Source: Platanthera guangdongensis (Eukaryota > Streptophyta > Magnoliopsida > Asparagales > Orchidaceae). Taken from it: 64,000 nucleotides of DNA. The notes below the pieces were generated by a model. It searched no databases. It saw nothing but the letters and a program-made list of their open reading frames with translations, and was not told the DNA's origin. The DNA lies in assembly GCA_039583875.1 (NCBI GenBank), contig CM077165.1, forward strand, positions 79,534,757 to 79,598,756. Reading direction: 5' to 3'. Below are positions 44,593 to 54,517 of the stretch, one piece after another. The position numbers were made by a program, and so were the translations under genes. The stretch's first letter is position 1. Each line of letters begins with the position of its first letter.

Positions 44593-45633
44593 CAGGAATG
44601 TCCAAAGGCCACCAAAACGCCGATCTGGTATTAGGACAGTGGATGCTCCCGGCATATGACTGGGACAAGAAGCCTGCTGCGTGATTACACTCCAGTCGAG
44701 AATGGACCCAAAGTCATCTTTGGAGGGTCAGATCGAGGAGTCACCAGAGGTTACAGTATGATTTCCAACGGTATAATCTCTATCACGGACGTGGCTTATG
44801 TTGAAGGGTTAAACCATAACCTAATCAGTGTAAGTCAGTTATGTGACAAAGGTTATGACGTTAAGTTCTGCAAGGATAAATGTCTGATAATTTCACATAC
44901 CTCTTTTGAGACGGTATTATCAGGCATTAGGAGCAGAAATATCTTCTGCTTAGATTTTCTCAGTATAGATTCATCTACCCCCATATACCTTGTGGCAACA
45001 GGCAGTGCCTCTCTTTGTGATCAATGGCACAAGAGATTGACACATATTAATTTCAAGACAATTAGTATGCTGTTTTCTAAGAACTTAGTAAGGGATGCTC
45101 CCAGTATCAAGTGCATCAAAGATAGCCCCTGTCCTGCATGCCAGATGGGCAAACAGACTCGGGCTACCTTTAAGAGCATCGCAGACAAAGACTCTTCCCG
45201 ATGTCTTTACCTCTTACATATGGACTTGTTTGGTCCAATGCAAGTTCATAGCTTGGGAGGCAAGTCCTATACGCTAGTGATAGTTGATGATCATTCTCGG
45301 TTTACATGGGTGTTCTTTTTGAAACGAAAGTCAGATACATTTGACATCTTCACTAGTTTTGTCAAGCAAGTTCAGAACGAATTTAACTGCTCAGTGGTCA
45401 AAATCAGAAGTGACCATGGAACAGAATTCGAATCTGGTGCTATGACAGAATTTTGTGAAGAACAAGGTATCTTTCATGAGTTTTCCTCCCCGCGCACTCC
45501 TCAGCAAAATGGAGTTGCGGAGAGGAGAAATAGAACTCTCATTGAAGCCTGCACGACAATGTTGAAAGATGTGTCTCTCCCAGAATACTTCTGGGCAGAG
45601 GCCGTCAATACAGCTTGTCATGTACAAAACTGA
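44593..45633 (+). pseudogene. Copia protease and integrase
   Basis: The protease active site is WY-stop-DSGCSRHMTGT. TAG at 44632-44634 replaces the residue before the catalytic Asp of D-S-G. ISVSQLCDKGYDVKF follows. Integrase: zinc motif HKRLTHIN...CPACQMGK, then the DDE core with HMDLFGPM, KIRSDHGTEF and QQNGVAERRNRTL, all three acidic residues present. TGA at 45631-45633 falls where relatives have Arg (N-R-A-L-I), a CGA to TGA change. These cleave the polyprotein and insert the cDNA. Confidence 0.92.
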
Positions 45634-47757
45634 GCACTGATCAACAAGCATCATCGTAAGACGCCTTACGAGCTATTGAAAGGCAGGAAACCAACCATGT
45701 CATACTTGAGGATCTTTGGTTGCAGATGCTATGTACTGAATAATGGGAAGTACCCGCGTACTAAATTTGGTGAAAAATGCTTCGAAGGCATATTCATGGG
45801 CTATAGTTCCCATAGTCGGGCATATAGGGTCTTCAATAAGAAAACCCTAGTGGTAGAAGAATCAATAAATGTTGTATTTGATGAAGGAAGTTTGCTTAAC
45901 AGCAATTCTTCCAGTTGTATTCTTGAAGATGCAAGTGCACGACTTGAACAGCTGAGTCTGGATGAGACCGCTAAAGATGACACTCCTAAGTACGTCAAAG
46001 TCTCCACCTCCACGTCATCTGAAAATGTTGAAGTTCAAAATGCAACAAATCTCTTGGAAGAAAGAGAAGCCCAAGAAGTAGTTGAAGCTCCAGATGCCAG
46101 ACTTCTAGAGCTCCGGCACGTGAGGGATCATCCTAGAGATCAGATCATCGGAGATCCTCGTGTCGGTGTCAGAACTCGAAGAGGTACTATTAACGAAGTA
46201 TTGCATCTTAGCTTCCTGTCACAGGTTGAGCCAAAGAAGTTCGATGAGGCGAACAAGGATGCGGCATGGATTCTGGCCATGCAAGATGAACTACATCAAT
46301 TCGAACGTTGCAACGTTTGGTCGCTAGTTCCCAGACCATACAAGCAGAATGTGATTGGCACCAAGTGGATCTTCAGAAACAAGCTGGATGAACATGGTGT
46401 CATCATAAAGAACAAGGCAAGGCTGGTGGCTCAAGGTTACAGAGAGGAGGAGGGGATTGACTTCGACCAGACCTTCGCACCAGTAGCAAGGCTCGAGGCA
46501 ATCAGATTGTTCCTGGCGTATGCTTCACACAAAGGATTCACAGTCTATCAAATGGATGTGAAATCAGCGTTCTTGAACGGAGACCTGAAAGAGGAAGTAT
46601 ACGTCGCTCAACCCCCAGGTTTTGTCGATCCTACTTATCCTAATCATGTTTATTTTCTTAATAAAGCCTTATATGGGTTGAAACAAGCTCCGCGAGCTTG
46701 GTATGAGACTTTATCTAGTTTTCTTCTTGAGAACAAGTTCTCTAGAGGTAAAATAGATAAAACATTGTTTCTCAGGGAAGTCAAAGGCAAGATTTTGCTG
46801 GTGCAAATCTATGTCGATGACATAATATTCGGCTCAACGGACAACAATCTTTGCAAAAAGTTTTCTAAACTTATGCAAGGAAAGTTTGAAATGAGCAGTA
46901 TGGGAGAGCTCAAGTATTTCTTAGGACTTCAAGTGAAACAGTCTGAGGATGGAATCTTCATCTCTCAGACGAAGTTCACAAATGAACTCCTTAAGAAATT
47001 CGGTATGGAGAGTGCAACCTCTATGAGGACTCCAATGGGATCCACCATGTCTCTGGATAAGGATGAGAAAGGTAAACCTTTCGATGAAACCAAATACAGA
47101 AGCATCATTGGATCCCTGCTCTACCTTACTGCCAGTAGACCGGATATCATGTTCTCCACATGTGTCTGTGCCAGATATCAGGTGAACACTAAGGAATCTC
47201 ACTATGTCGCTGCAAAGAGAATTCTAAGATACCTTAAAGGTACTCCCAATCTTGGCTTGTGGTACCCGAGAAACAATGATGTCGAGCTAATAGGTTTTTC
47301 AGATGCTGATTTTGCAGGAAGTAGGGATGACAGGAAAAGCACCTCCGGGACGTGTCAATTCCTCGGCAGGAGGCTTATCTCTTGGAACAGCAAGAAACAG
47401 AATTGTGTTGCCACCTCCACAGCAGAGTCTGAGTACATCTCGACAGGCAGCTGTTGCGCACAACTCCTATGGATCAGAAACCAGTTAGCCGACTACGACC
47501 TTCATTTCAAAGACATACCAATGTACTGCGACTCCTCCAGTGCAATTGCCATTGCCAACAATCCTGTATTGCACAGCAGAACGAAGCATATAGAAGTGCG
47601 CTACCACTTCATTCGGGAGCACGTGGAAAACAAGGACATCTCTCTCTGTTATGTCCCCACGGACAAGCAGATTGCTGATATATTCACAAAGCCCTTAGAC
47701 GAGGCCAAGTTCAATCTTTTCAAGACTGAATTGGGGATGCTCAATTATGAGGAATGA
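45634..47757 (+). CDS. Copia integrase end, reverse transcriptase and RNase H
   Basis: Open for about 700 codons. In order: integrase C-terminal [12 protein letters not shown] and [14 protein letters not shown] with [65 protein letters not shown] and the catalytic YVDDIIFGS (about 46810); then [11 protein letters not shown] and the RNase H motifs [24 protein letters not shown] and CDSSSAI, ending in ADIFTKPL. All expected motifs are intact. It is continuous with the integrase frame upstream apart from the TGA at 45631. The ATG at 45676 is internal. Confidence 0.95.
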   Translation, partial: ALINKHHRKTPYELLKGRKPTMSYLRIFGCRCYVLNNGKYPRTKFGEKCFEGIFMGYSSHSRAYRVFNKKTLVVEESINVVFDEGSLLNSNSSSCILEDASARLEQLSLDETAKDDTPKYVKVSTSTSSENVEVQNATNLLEEREAQEVVEAPDARLLELRHVRDHPRDQIIGDPRVGVRTRRGTINEVLHLSFLSQVEPKKFDEANKDAAWILAMQDELHQFERCNVWSLVPRPYKQNVIGTKWIFRNKLDEHGVIIKNKARLVAQGYREEEGIDFDQTFAPVARLEAIRLFLAYASHKGFTVYQMDVKSAFLNGDLKEEVYVAQPPGFVDPTYPNHVYFLNKALYGLKQAPRAWYETLSSFLLENKFSRGKIDKTLFLREVKGKILLVQIYVDDIIFGSTDNNLCKKFSKLMQGKFEMSSMGELKYFLGLQVKQSEDGIFISQTKFTNELLKKFGMESATSMRTPMGSTMSLDKDEKGKPFDETKYRSIIGSLLYLTASRPDIMFSTCVCARYQVNTKESHYVAAKRILRYLKGTPNLGLWYPRNNDVELIGFSDADFAGSRDDRKSTSGTCQFLGRRLISWNSKKQNCVATSTAESEYISTGSCCAQLLWIRNQLADYDLHFKDIPMYCDSSSAIAIANNPVLHSRTKHIEVRYHFIREHVENKDISLCYVPTDKQIADIFTKPLDEAKFNLFKTELGMLNYEE

Positions 47758-47792
47758 AGACTACAGAAGCTTCAGGCTCGTGCAAGAACTGA

Positions 47793-48015
47793 GGGGGAGC
47801 AAGGGGTCAAATGCTACTGACCCCGATTTGCAGAAGCCGAAAAGGGGGAGATTACCCTCTCAGCTAAGGCTAAGGTGGCTCCAAGCTTACTCCCAAGAAA
47901 TTGGTATTGGTAATGGATCACTCACTCAACTCAATCTTACGTTTATGGTTTTCATTCCCATACGCTCTATTCACCTTAGCTTGTAGGGTTTAGGCTTCTT
48001 CAAATAGGGGGAGAT
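47793..48015 (+). promoter_or_regulatory. Multiple polypurine tracts before copia 3' LTR
   Basis: GAGGGGGAGCAAGGGG (about 47791), AAAAGGGGGAGA (about 47838) and AATAGGGGGAGAT (48003-48015) precede the 3' LTR. The last abuts the LTR and should be the functional primer. Repeated tracts are known in the SIRE lineage. No env-like gene is present here. Confidence 0.78.
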
Positions 48016-49682
48016 TGTTGGGTATTGTATCCACAATGTACCTGATTTGAAGAAGCCCCTGGACAAGCTAAGGTCAATAGATAATGTTTTTGATAAAATC
48101 TTTCAAGTTGTGCTTACAGTTTTTCCACGCTAAGTGCACACCAATGTCAGGGTACGGTAGGTCAATATACACTGGTCTGCACGACGTAATCCCTCGTTGA
48201 GCAGATCAGTGTGTTGGCCTACGTGTACTCTCTCTATTGGAGTGCACTTACTTTCAAACACAGGGCTATAACTATGCAGGAGCATACAAGGAGCAAGGAT
48301 GGGTCAAGGAGCACCTCATGAGTGGAAAGACGAAAATTCGTCTAAGTGTAAATCGACGAGAATCACCAAGTGATTCTCGCCGATTCGGTGAGAATCACTA
48401 GTTCACTAGAATCACTAGTTCACTAGTGATTCTCGCCGACTCGTCGAGAATCAGTGGTTGCTTCTCGCCGAACTCGTTCCAGCCACTTCTAAGTGATTCT
48501 CGCCGATTCGGCGAGAATCACTAGTGATTCTCTTCGAATCGTCGAGAATCACTGGTTGATTCTCGCCGTCTCGACCTGGCCTAAAGCAGTGCGTGCAACC
48601 AAGGCAAATTCGACGAGAATCATCTTTGATTCTCGCCGAATCGTCAAGAATCACCTTTGATTCTCGACGACTCGGCGAGATTCACTTTCTATTCTCACCG
48701 ATTTTGACTTGGGCGTTTTTTCTGAAACTTCCTGAACTGGATTCTGCCGCTGTCAGTGTTCTGGACCAGGATTTTGGGATTCTTCTTGTGGGTCCCACAA
48801 CGGTCTTATTCAAGTTATCTACAGTATATATATTCGGGTATTTTGAACGGAATAGGCACAGAAAGAAGCCGAGCAAAAACCTAGACCTAAAATCGCGATC
48901 TTCACTCCGCCGCCGCCGTCGCGCTCGAGCTAGTTGGTCGCTGTCATCGATCGGGATTCCTTCGTGATCTCCGGTGACAGAAGCTTAGCAAAGCTTGAGT
49001 CTCACGAGTCTATCCAGAGATCCCTTGTCTCTCGATTTGTTGACCGGGAAAAACTCCCCCTGTCTGAATCGATCGAGACGACCGATCCTAGAGTGACCGT
49101 TGGTAGACCTAGTTTGCTTCGCTACGAAGTTTGGATCTCAAAGTACTACAGTCGCACACCTTCATTGCCGCCGATCCCGAACCAAGCCGCCGCTCGGATT
49201 GCCGCCGCCGGTTCCGGGGAGATCCTCTCCAAGAGAGACCAAGGTTGTAGACTCTTCGTTGACTTCACGAACACGTCGTCGAACGAAGAGGAACACCGTA
49301 GCCTCCAAACGAAGTTTTTATCTCGTGTACATTCTATTTTACTTTTGTTGTAAAGGAACGATTGTTCCGTGTTGTAAGGGTTGGGTGCAACCCGGTTTGT
49401 GGGAGTGTTGACTCCTACGTGTGGAAGGGTTCCTTCCGATAGTGCAAGGATTGGATTTCAATCCTGTTGGAGAAGTGACCGAGTCGTCCCTTGTTGGGAG
49501 ATAGGTCGAAGGGGGAAAGTGGATATACCCAAGTCGGGGAACCACTATAAATTGCATGTGTATTCTATGTGCTGTGCTGTTTGTTTTTATTGTGCAGGTA
49601 CATTCGTAAATTCCGCAAATACGCTTCACGTCACCTATCCCCCCCCCATAGGTGAACATAGTTAACACTAGGTGGACTTTCA
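48016..49682 (+). repeat. Copia 3' LTR
   Basis: A 1,667-bp direct repeat of 37196-38847. TATATATA is at 48825. It differs mainly in the U3 dyad array (about 48350-48545), where segments are duplicated or missing relative to the 5' LTR. Ends GGACTTTCA at 49682. Confidence 0.93.
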
Positions 49683-50036
49683 AACTCTTCCAAAAGCGAG
49701 ACATAAATCCGAAGTCCCGATTTGATACAATGCTAACAGGGACTCCATGTAACCTGATGACCTCTTCAAGATATAGCTCAGCTATCTTCTTCATCGAATA
49801 CCCAATTTAAACGGAACAAAGTGAGCACACTTTGTCAATCTATCGACTATCACCCAAATAGAGTCGTGCCCATGGGGAGATTTTGGTAGACCGGTGATAA
49901 AATCCATTGAAATAATCTCCCATTTCCAACTTGGAATATCAAGCGGTGTCAATTTACCACCAGACCTTCTATGATCAGCCTTGACACGCTGACACGTATA
50001 ACATTCTGATACAAACTTCGCGATATCATTCTTCAT
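49683..50036 (-). pseudogene. E4 integrase, N-terminal zinc region and core first half
   Basis: Minus strand: VSECYTCQRVKA (CX2C of the zinc domain), then [34 protein letters not shown] with the first catalytic Asp, a stop, then ELYLEEVIRLHGVPVSIVSNRDFGFMSRFWKSL. The second catalytic Asp, expected in V-S-D-R, is Asn, so this integrase would be dead even without the insertion. The frame joins LLEGLGTDL at 37195 across the copia element. Confidence 0.9.
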
Positions 50037-50069
50037 CCCTAACCATCAAACAATTTGCTTTAGATCCTT

Positions 50070-50375
50070 TTACATCTTAATGGAACTAGGGTGGTAGGCT
50101 ACACTGGAACCATGAGCTTCAGCACAGATCTTAACCCGAATGTTGCCAAAGACGGGGACGCATAATCTACCCCGATACCTCAAGGTATCCAACTCATCCA
50201 AGGAGAAATCTGGTAGCTCTCCCTTCACTGTTCTATTCTGGAGGTGTAACAAATCCGGATCATCCTTCTGATGTGCTCGGGTAAGGGAAATCCAAGAGGT
50301 TTCTTCTGCTTCCAAACTAGCAGGCACAGTACGATTCCCAACCTCAATATCCATCAACAAGAATTCTTCTACCAA
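50070..50375 (-). pseudogene. E4 linker between RNase H and integrase
   Basis: A partly open stretch: DPDLLHLQNRTVKGELPDFSLDELDTLRYRGRLCVP and AEAHGSSVAYHPSSIKM resemble the RNase H-integrase linker and the first His of the zinc domain. Stops separate it from its neighbours. Confidence 0.7.
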
Positions 50376-50841
50376 GGACTGTACCGATAGATTAATAATT
50401 TAACGGTCTTTCTACTCAAAGCATCGGCTACTACATTAGCCTTTCCTGGATGATAAAGAATTTTCACTTCATAATCCGCCACATATTCTAACAACTGACG
50501 CTGGCGCAGATTTAGTTCTTTCTGAGTGAAGACGTACTTCAAACTCTTATGGTCGTATAGATCTTGCATAACACGCCATACAATAAGTGTCGCCACAGCT
50601 TCAGCACATAAATTACGGCAGCAAACTCCAGATCGTGCGTAGGATAGTTTCTCTCGTGAATCTTTAGTTGCCTCGATCCATACGCGATCACTTTACCATC
50701 TTGCATTAAAACAAAACCAAGTCTGATGTGTGATGCATCGACATACACGACATACTCAACTCCTTCAGTAGATAAGGTTAAAATTGGGGCAGTACACAGT
50801 CTATTCTTCAGTTCTTGGAAAGCCTCTTCACACTTATCACT
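50369..50841 (-). pseudogene. E4 RNase H
   Basis: Two overlapping frames: [46 protein letters not shown], then after a frameshift near 50560, [49 protein letters not shown]. Catalytic acidic residues are visible but the frame is broken. Confidence 0.88.
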
Positions 50842-51529
50842 TCAAATGAATGCAGTATTCTTCTGAGTAAGTCTAGTTAGAGGAGCAGACAACACAGAAA
50901 ACCCTTCCACGAATCTTATATAATAGCCAGCCAGGCCTAAGAAGCTCCTGATCTTCTTAGGTGAAGAAGGTCTCTCCCATTCCATCACAGCATAAATCTT
51001 GGTCGGGTCTACAGAAATACCATCCTTGCTTACAACATGACCCAAAAAGGACACCTGAGGTAGCCAGAACTCACACTTGCTCAACTTCGCATATAGCCTA
51101 TGCTCCCTCAGGGTCGACAAAACCAAACACAAATGTTAAGTATGCTCCTCAACATTGCGGGAATACACCAAGACATCATCTATAAATACAATAACGAATC
51201 GGTCCAAGAAATCCTTAAATAGTCTATTCATCAAATCCATGAATGTAGAGGGTGCATTGGTTAAACCGAAAGACATCACCAAAAACTCATAATGTCCATG
51301 TCGCAAACGGAAAGCGGTTCTGGGAATATCTACCTCACGAATCCTCAACTAGCGATTGCCTGAATGAAGATCGATCTTTGAAAATACCGAGCTACCACAC
51401 AGCTGATCGAACAGATCATCAATCCTTGGCATGGGATATCTAGTCTTAATGGTTACCTTATTCAATTCCCTATAATCGATGCAAAGACTCATCGATCCAT
51501 CTTTCTTCTCGACGAACAGAACAGGAGCA
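50842..51529 (-). pseudogene. E4 reverse transcriptase, C-terminal part (left of E5)
   Basis: From the E5 junction leftward: [43 protein letters not shown], a stop, then [41 protein letters not shown] and [16 protein letters not shown] with a further stop. [21 protein letters not shown] and [19 protein letters not shown] follow. Catalytic FIDD is present. The other half is at 57578-58106. Confidence 0.92.
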
Positions 51530-52965
51530 CGATGAGTCCAAATATTACACTGATTTTTGGACTCATCTGTGCCAGTTTTATCGTCTTAGCACTGCACTTG
51601 AGAGCTATACCTGCTTATATTTGCTTATTTTCCTATTTCATGATTAAGTGCACCTTAGACCCATTTTCTGTGTGCTTTAGATGTTTCTGTATTTCCGTTT
51701 GTTTTACTTGTTCTCTTGCCGTGTCTTGAGAATATGGTGTGCACTTTTGGTGGCCTATCTGCCTCTTCTGCTGGTGCATGGGTTATGTGCGTGCTCCAAA
51801 ACCGCTCGGGAGACCCCGACGATACAGGAACACTGTGCACGATCATTGGACTTACTGCGCACGACCACTGGTCGTGCGCCACTGATCGTGCACATTACAT
51901 TCTCCTTTTTTGCAGTTCTGTCTTAGCCAATCGCACGATCAGTGGATTCAGCGTGCATGACCACCGGTCGTGCGCCACTGATCGTGCGCATATCTGTTGA
52001 TGTTTTTGTCCAAGTTGCAGGTTTAATTAGAAATTGCCCACGATCATCGACCGACAGTGCGCACGACCACTGGTTGTGCGCCACTGATCGTGCACTCTGC
52101 TTATTCCGCCTCCGTATTTAAGGGCCTGCTCCGCGATTTAGGGCAATCCTGGTCATTTCTGCGATCGGAGAGTGCACAGGAAGTGCCGTTCTACTTCTCC
52201 AGCTGCTCCATCCACCTCCACCTTCATCGGGAGTCCGTAGCTGGTGATTCCGAAGCTTTCCAAACCCTCCGACGAAGCTCCCGACCATTGATGACCTCAA
52301 CTCCAAGCTTTCTACCGGAGTTGGAGAAGAAGATAACCTAGAGAACAGACTCAAAAGCCTTTGAGGTGACAGCTCGTTGGTACCGAAAGCCTCCTCGGAC
52401 TGAGCCCGGAAGTGGATTGACAACTCGCTATTTCGGCCACGACCTACGGTGGACCTTCACCCTCTAGTGGTTTACTCCTCTTCCCCTTCCTACATTGTAT
52501 GGAATGATTTCATATTGTAATGAAATACATTTTTTTACTTTATATCTAAGTGGATATTTGTAGTTTTCATTTGCTTTTGAGTTGTGTGTTGTGAATGTGC
52601 CTCGCCCACTCCACATCCACTCCATACCCTTGTTTCACCCGATTGCACTCCGCACAAGAACACTTCCATCCATTAGCTTTCCGTCCACTTGCCCAACCGA
52701 AGTTCGGCATTGCGGCTGATACACTCACCTCACCTTGCGAAGCGGTGCCTTCGACCGACATATCCTTAATTAGTTTTTTAGATCAAGAAACCACAATCTC
52801 ACAAGCCCCCTTTTTAATATTTTTTAAGTATAACCCTCATAACGATATTTTCTGAACTGTCGCTGCTCTATGCTAATTGCATTCCTCAAGAGACCGACAC
52901 TCGGGGATTTATTCCCAAATTTTATTACTTGTGCGGCCGGTGCGCTTGCCGATTTCCACGCATCA
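51530..52965 (+). repeat. E5 5' LTR
   Basis: Starts CGATGAGTCC (family TGATGAGTCC, one change) and ends CACGCATCA. Terminal hairpin GATGAGTCC 51531-51539 with GGACTCATC 51559-51567. Dyad array with units at 51836, 51932 and 52037. TATTTAAGG at 52115 is the likely TATA box. Confidence 0.92.
51836..52100. repeat. Dyad array in E5 U3
   Basis: Three units spaced 96 and 105 bp, each with GCACGACCA-C-TGGTCGTGC inside GCACGATCA / TGATCGTGC outer arms. The 3' LTR has the same spacing at 56449, 56545 and 56650. Ends just before TATTTAAGG. Confidence 0.88.
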
Positions 52966-52971
52966 AGTTTT

Positions 52972-52989
52972 TGGCACCGTTGCCAGGGA
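52972..52989 (+). promoter_or_regulatory. E5 primer-binding site (tRNA-Asp type)
   Basis: TGGCACCGTTGCCAGGGA, 6 bp after the LTR end, matches the plant tRNA-Asp complement with two mismatches. Confidence 0.82.
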
Positions 52990-53193
52990 ATGCAACTATA
53001 GAGCGATTCAGGATGACTGAAAATTTCGTTATAAGAGTTATTTGTGTCGCTAAAAGTAGTTTTTAGGAGTTGTTTTGTTTTGTTTTATTTTGATCTCTTT
53101 TCTCTTGTGTTATTATTCCGTCAGTTAGAATTGTTAGTTTTATTCTCAGAATCTATACAAAGTAGTTGTTCCTTTATATTTGAAATCTCCACA

Positions 53194-54303
53194 ATGTGGG
53201 CCAATTTCAATATCTGTTGCCGTCATTGTCGAGACATCTCTCATACTAGTGATAGATGCCCTCAGAAGTATAGTAGCCAGGAAATTCAGGGGTCTATATA
53301 TCGTAGACATAAGCTTGTTAGCTACCGACCCGTGGAGCTATTGCCGCACTACTTCTATTTGGCTTTAGCACCCGTTGCACCGCTGAAGCCGGCTAAGCAG
53401 TGCATTTTTTATCGAAGCTGGGATCATGCATTGAAGGATTGCGCCGCTTACCTAGCTGAGCTAGAAGTGGATGACGAGCCGGATCTTCAGATTGTCTCCA
53501 CTTCAACCTGGGGCAGCACCCCTTCCGTATCGGGTTGTGCACCATTGCAATCTCTATGTTATGGAGAAGGCATCCCAGGTATGTGCACCGATACATGTGT
53601 TTATCCCCATTCCGACACGGATATTTATCCTCCTGAAGTGCATACATCACCTAGCATAGAGTCTATTAGTTGCGAAGAGCCAGCGCTCGACGTCCTACCG
53701 CGCTCCGTGCCTTCACCTTCCTCTTTGCATAACATTCTTTATTTTTCTGACAGTGCTGTTGAGGTTGATTCGCAGGTGGAAATTAGCATTTCCAGTATTC
53801 TGTTAGATCCAGTCGAGGAGGATGACTCGGTGGCCGAGGTTGCGACCTCTACCCCATGTGAGGATGCCCGATGCGCGGACAAGGCATATGCAGCTCTAGA
53901 ACATTCTTGCATCAGCCTAGACAGCTCTGTAGAAGCACCCACAATTCCACCGACAGGGGATGACTCCGGGACCATCCCCAAGATTGAGTTTCCTTTATGT
54001 TATTCTTCTAGTTTATTTCTTGACCCCGCTCTCGTGTCTACTTTCCTACAGGACCACATCGTGGAATCGGTCCAATCAGTGCAAGGGCCTGTAATGCGGC
54101 CTAGGACTTATTACGACCAGATGCAGGTGGATTTGGAGCCGACGAGCTTCCCAAGTTACTTTCTGCCCATGCTTGACACACACGACAGGTATACGTATAC
54201 AGGTATTGGGGCTTCTATTTTGTCTCTGTTCCGGTACCCGCTACCGAAACACGAACATAAACCACTGCCTGAGCATTTCAAGTTTTATATGCCAATCATT
54301 TAG
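53194..54303 (+). CDS. E5 single ORF: CCHC-knuckle acidic protein (Gag-like?)
   Basis: A 369-codon intact ORF, taken from ATG 53194. The frame is open further upstream to 53044, but those residues are hydrophobic leader translation without a match in E2. A perfect knuckle CRHCRDISHTSDRC lies near residues 9-22, and a degenerate second one, CIFYRSWDHALKDC (second Cys is Tyr), near 70-83. The middle is rich in Ser, Asp and Glu. The C-terminus FRYPLPKHEHKPLPEHFKFYMPII matches the E2 ORF end. It lacks a recognisable capsid domain, and having the knuckle at the N-terminus is unlike ordinary Gag. Likely RNA-binding; otherwise unknown. Confidence 0.75.
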   Translation: MWANFNICCRHCRDISHTSDRCPQKYSSQEIQGSIYRRHKLVSYRPVELLPHYFYLALAPVAPLKPAKQCIFYRSWDHALKDCAAYLAELEVDDEPDLQIVSTSTWGSTPSVSGCAPLQSLCYGEGIPGMCTDTCVYPHSDTDIYPPEVHTSPSIESISCEEPALDVLPRSVPSPSSLHNILYFSDSAVEVDSQVEISISSILLDPVEEDDSVAEVATSTPCEDARCADKAYAALEHSCISLDSSVEAPTIPPTGDDSGTIPKIEFPLCYSSSLFLDPALVSTFLQDHIVESVQSVQGPVMRPRTYYDQMQVDLEPTSFPSYFLPMLDTHDRYTYTGIGASILSLFRYPLPKHEHKPLPEHFKFYMPII

Positions 54304-54474
54304 GAAATGTTCAGATTTTGAATAAGTCCTGTTGGGAGACAACAAACCCACTAGTTATCTAGGGTAGTGTTTCTTTTGTTTTAAATATTTGTATGTATTG
54401 TTTTGTCTCTATTTTAGGATTGTTGTTAAATTTATCTGTCGAAAGGGTGTGGTAGCCCAGCTGCGTGATGAGCT

Positions 54475-54517
<43 letters not shown>

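Larger units (their letters stand above)
37196..49682 (+). mobile_element. SIRE/Maximus-like Ty1/copia element
   Basis: LTRs 37196-38847 and 48016-49682, flanked by a perfect duplication AACTC (37191-37195 and 49683-49687). Primer site for tRNA-Met, a long Gag with coiled coil and CCHC knuckles, then protease-integrase-RT-RNase H in the copia order, and several polypurine tracts before the 3' LTR. The 12.5-kb length includes a 3.36-kb solo Athila-family LTR at 40915-44272. No env-like ORF fits in the 260 bp between pol and LTR. It interrupts the E4 integrase, on the opposite strand. Confidence 0.95.

Noticed and set aside
52118..52423. About 100-codon minus ORF present in both E5 LTRs (also 56731-57036)
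   Set aside because: Duplicated only because LTRs are repeats; antisense to the transcript leader, no domain, and no matching frame recognised in E2.
53044..53193. Upstream extension of the E5 ORF with hydrophobic residues as a signal or membrane segment
   Set aside because: T-rich leader sequence with no counterpart in E2. The ATG at 53194, just before the zinc knuckle, is the better start.
54478..54513. TA dinucleotide run in E5 as a regulatory element
   Set aside because: A plain microsatellite; I saw no E2 counterpart.
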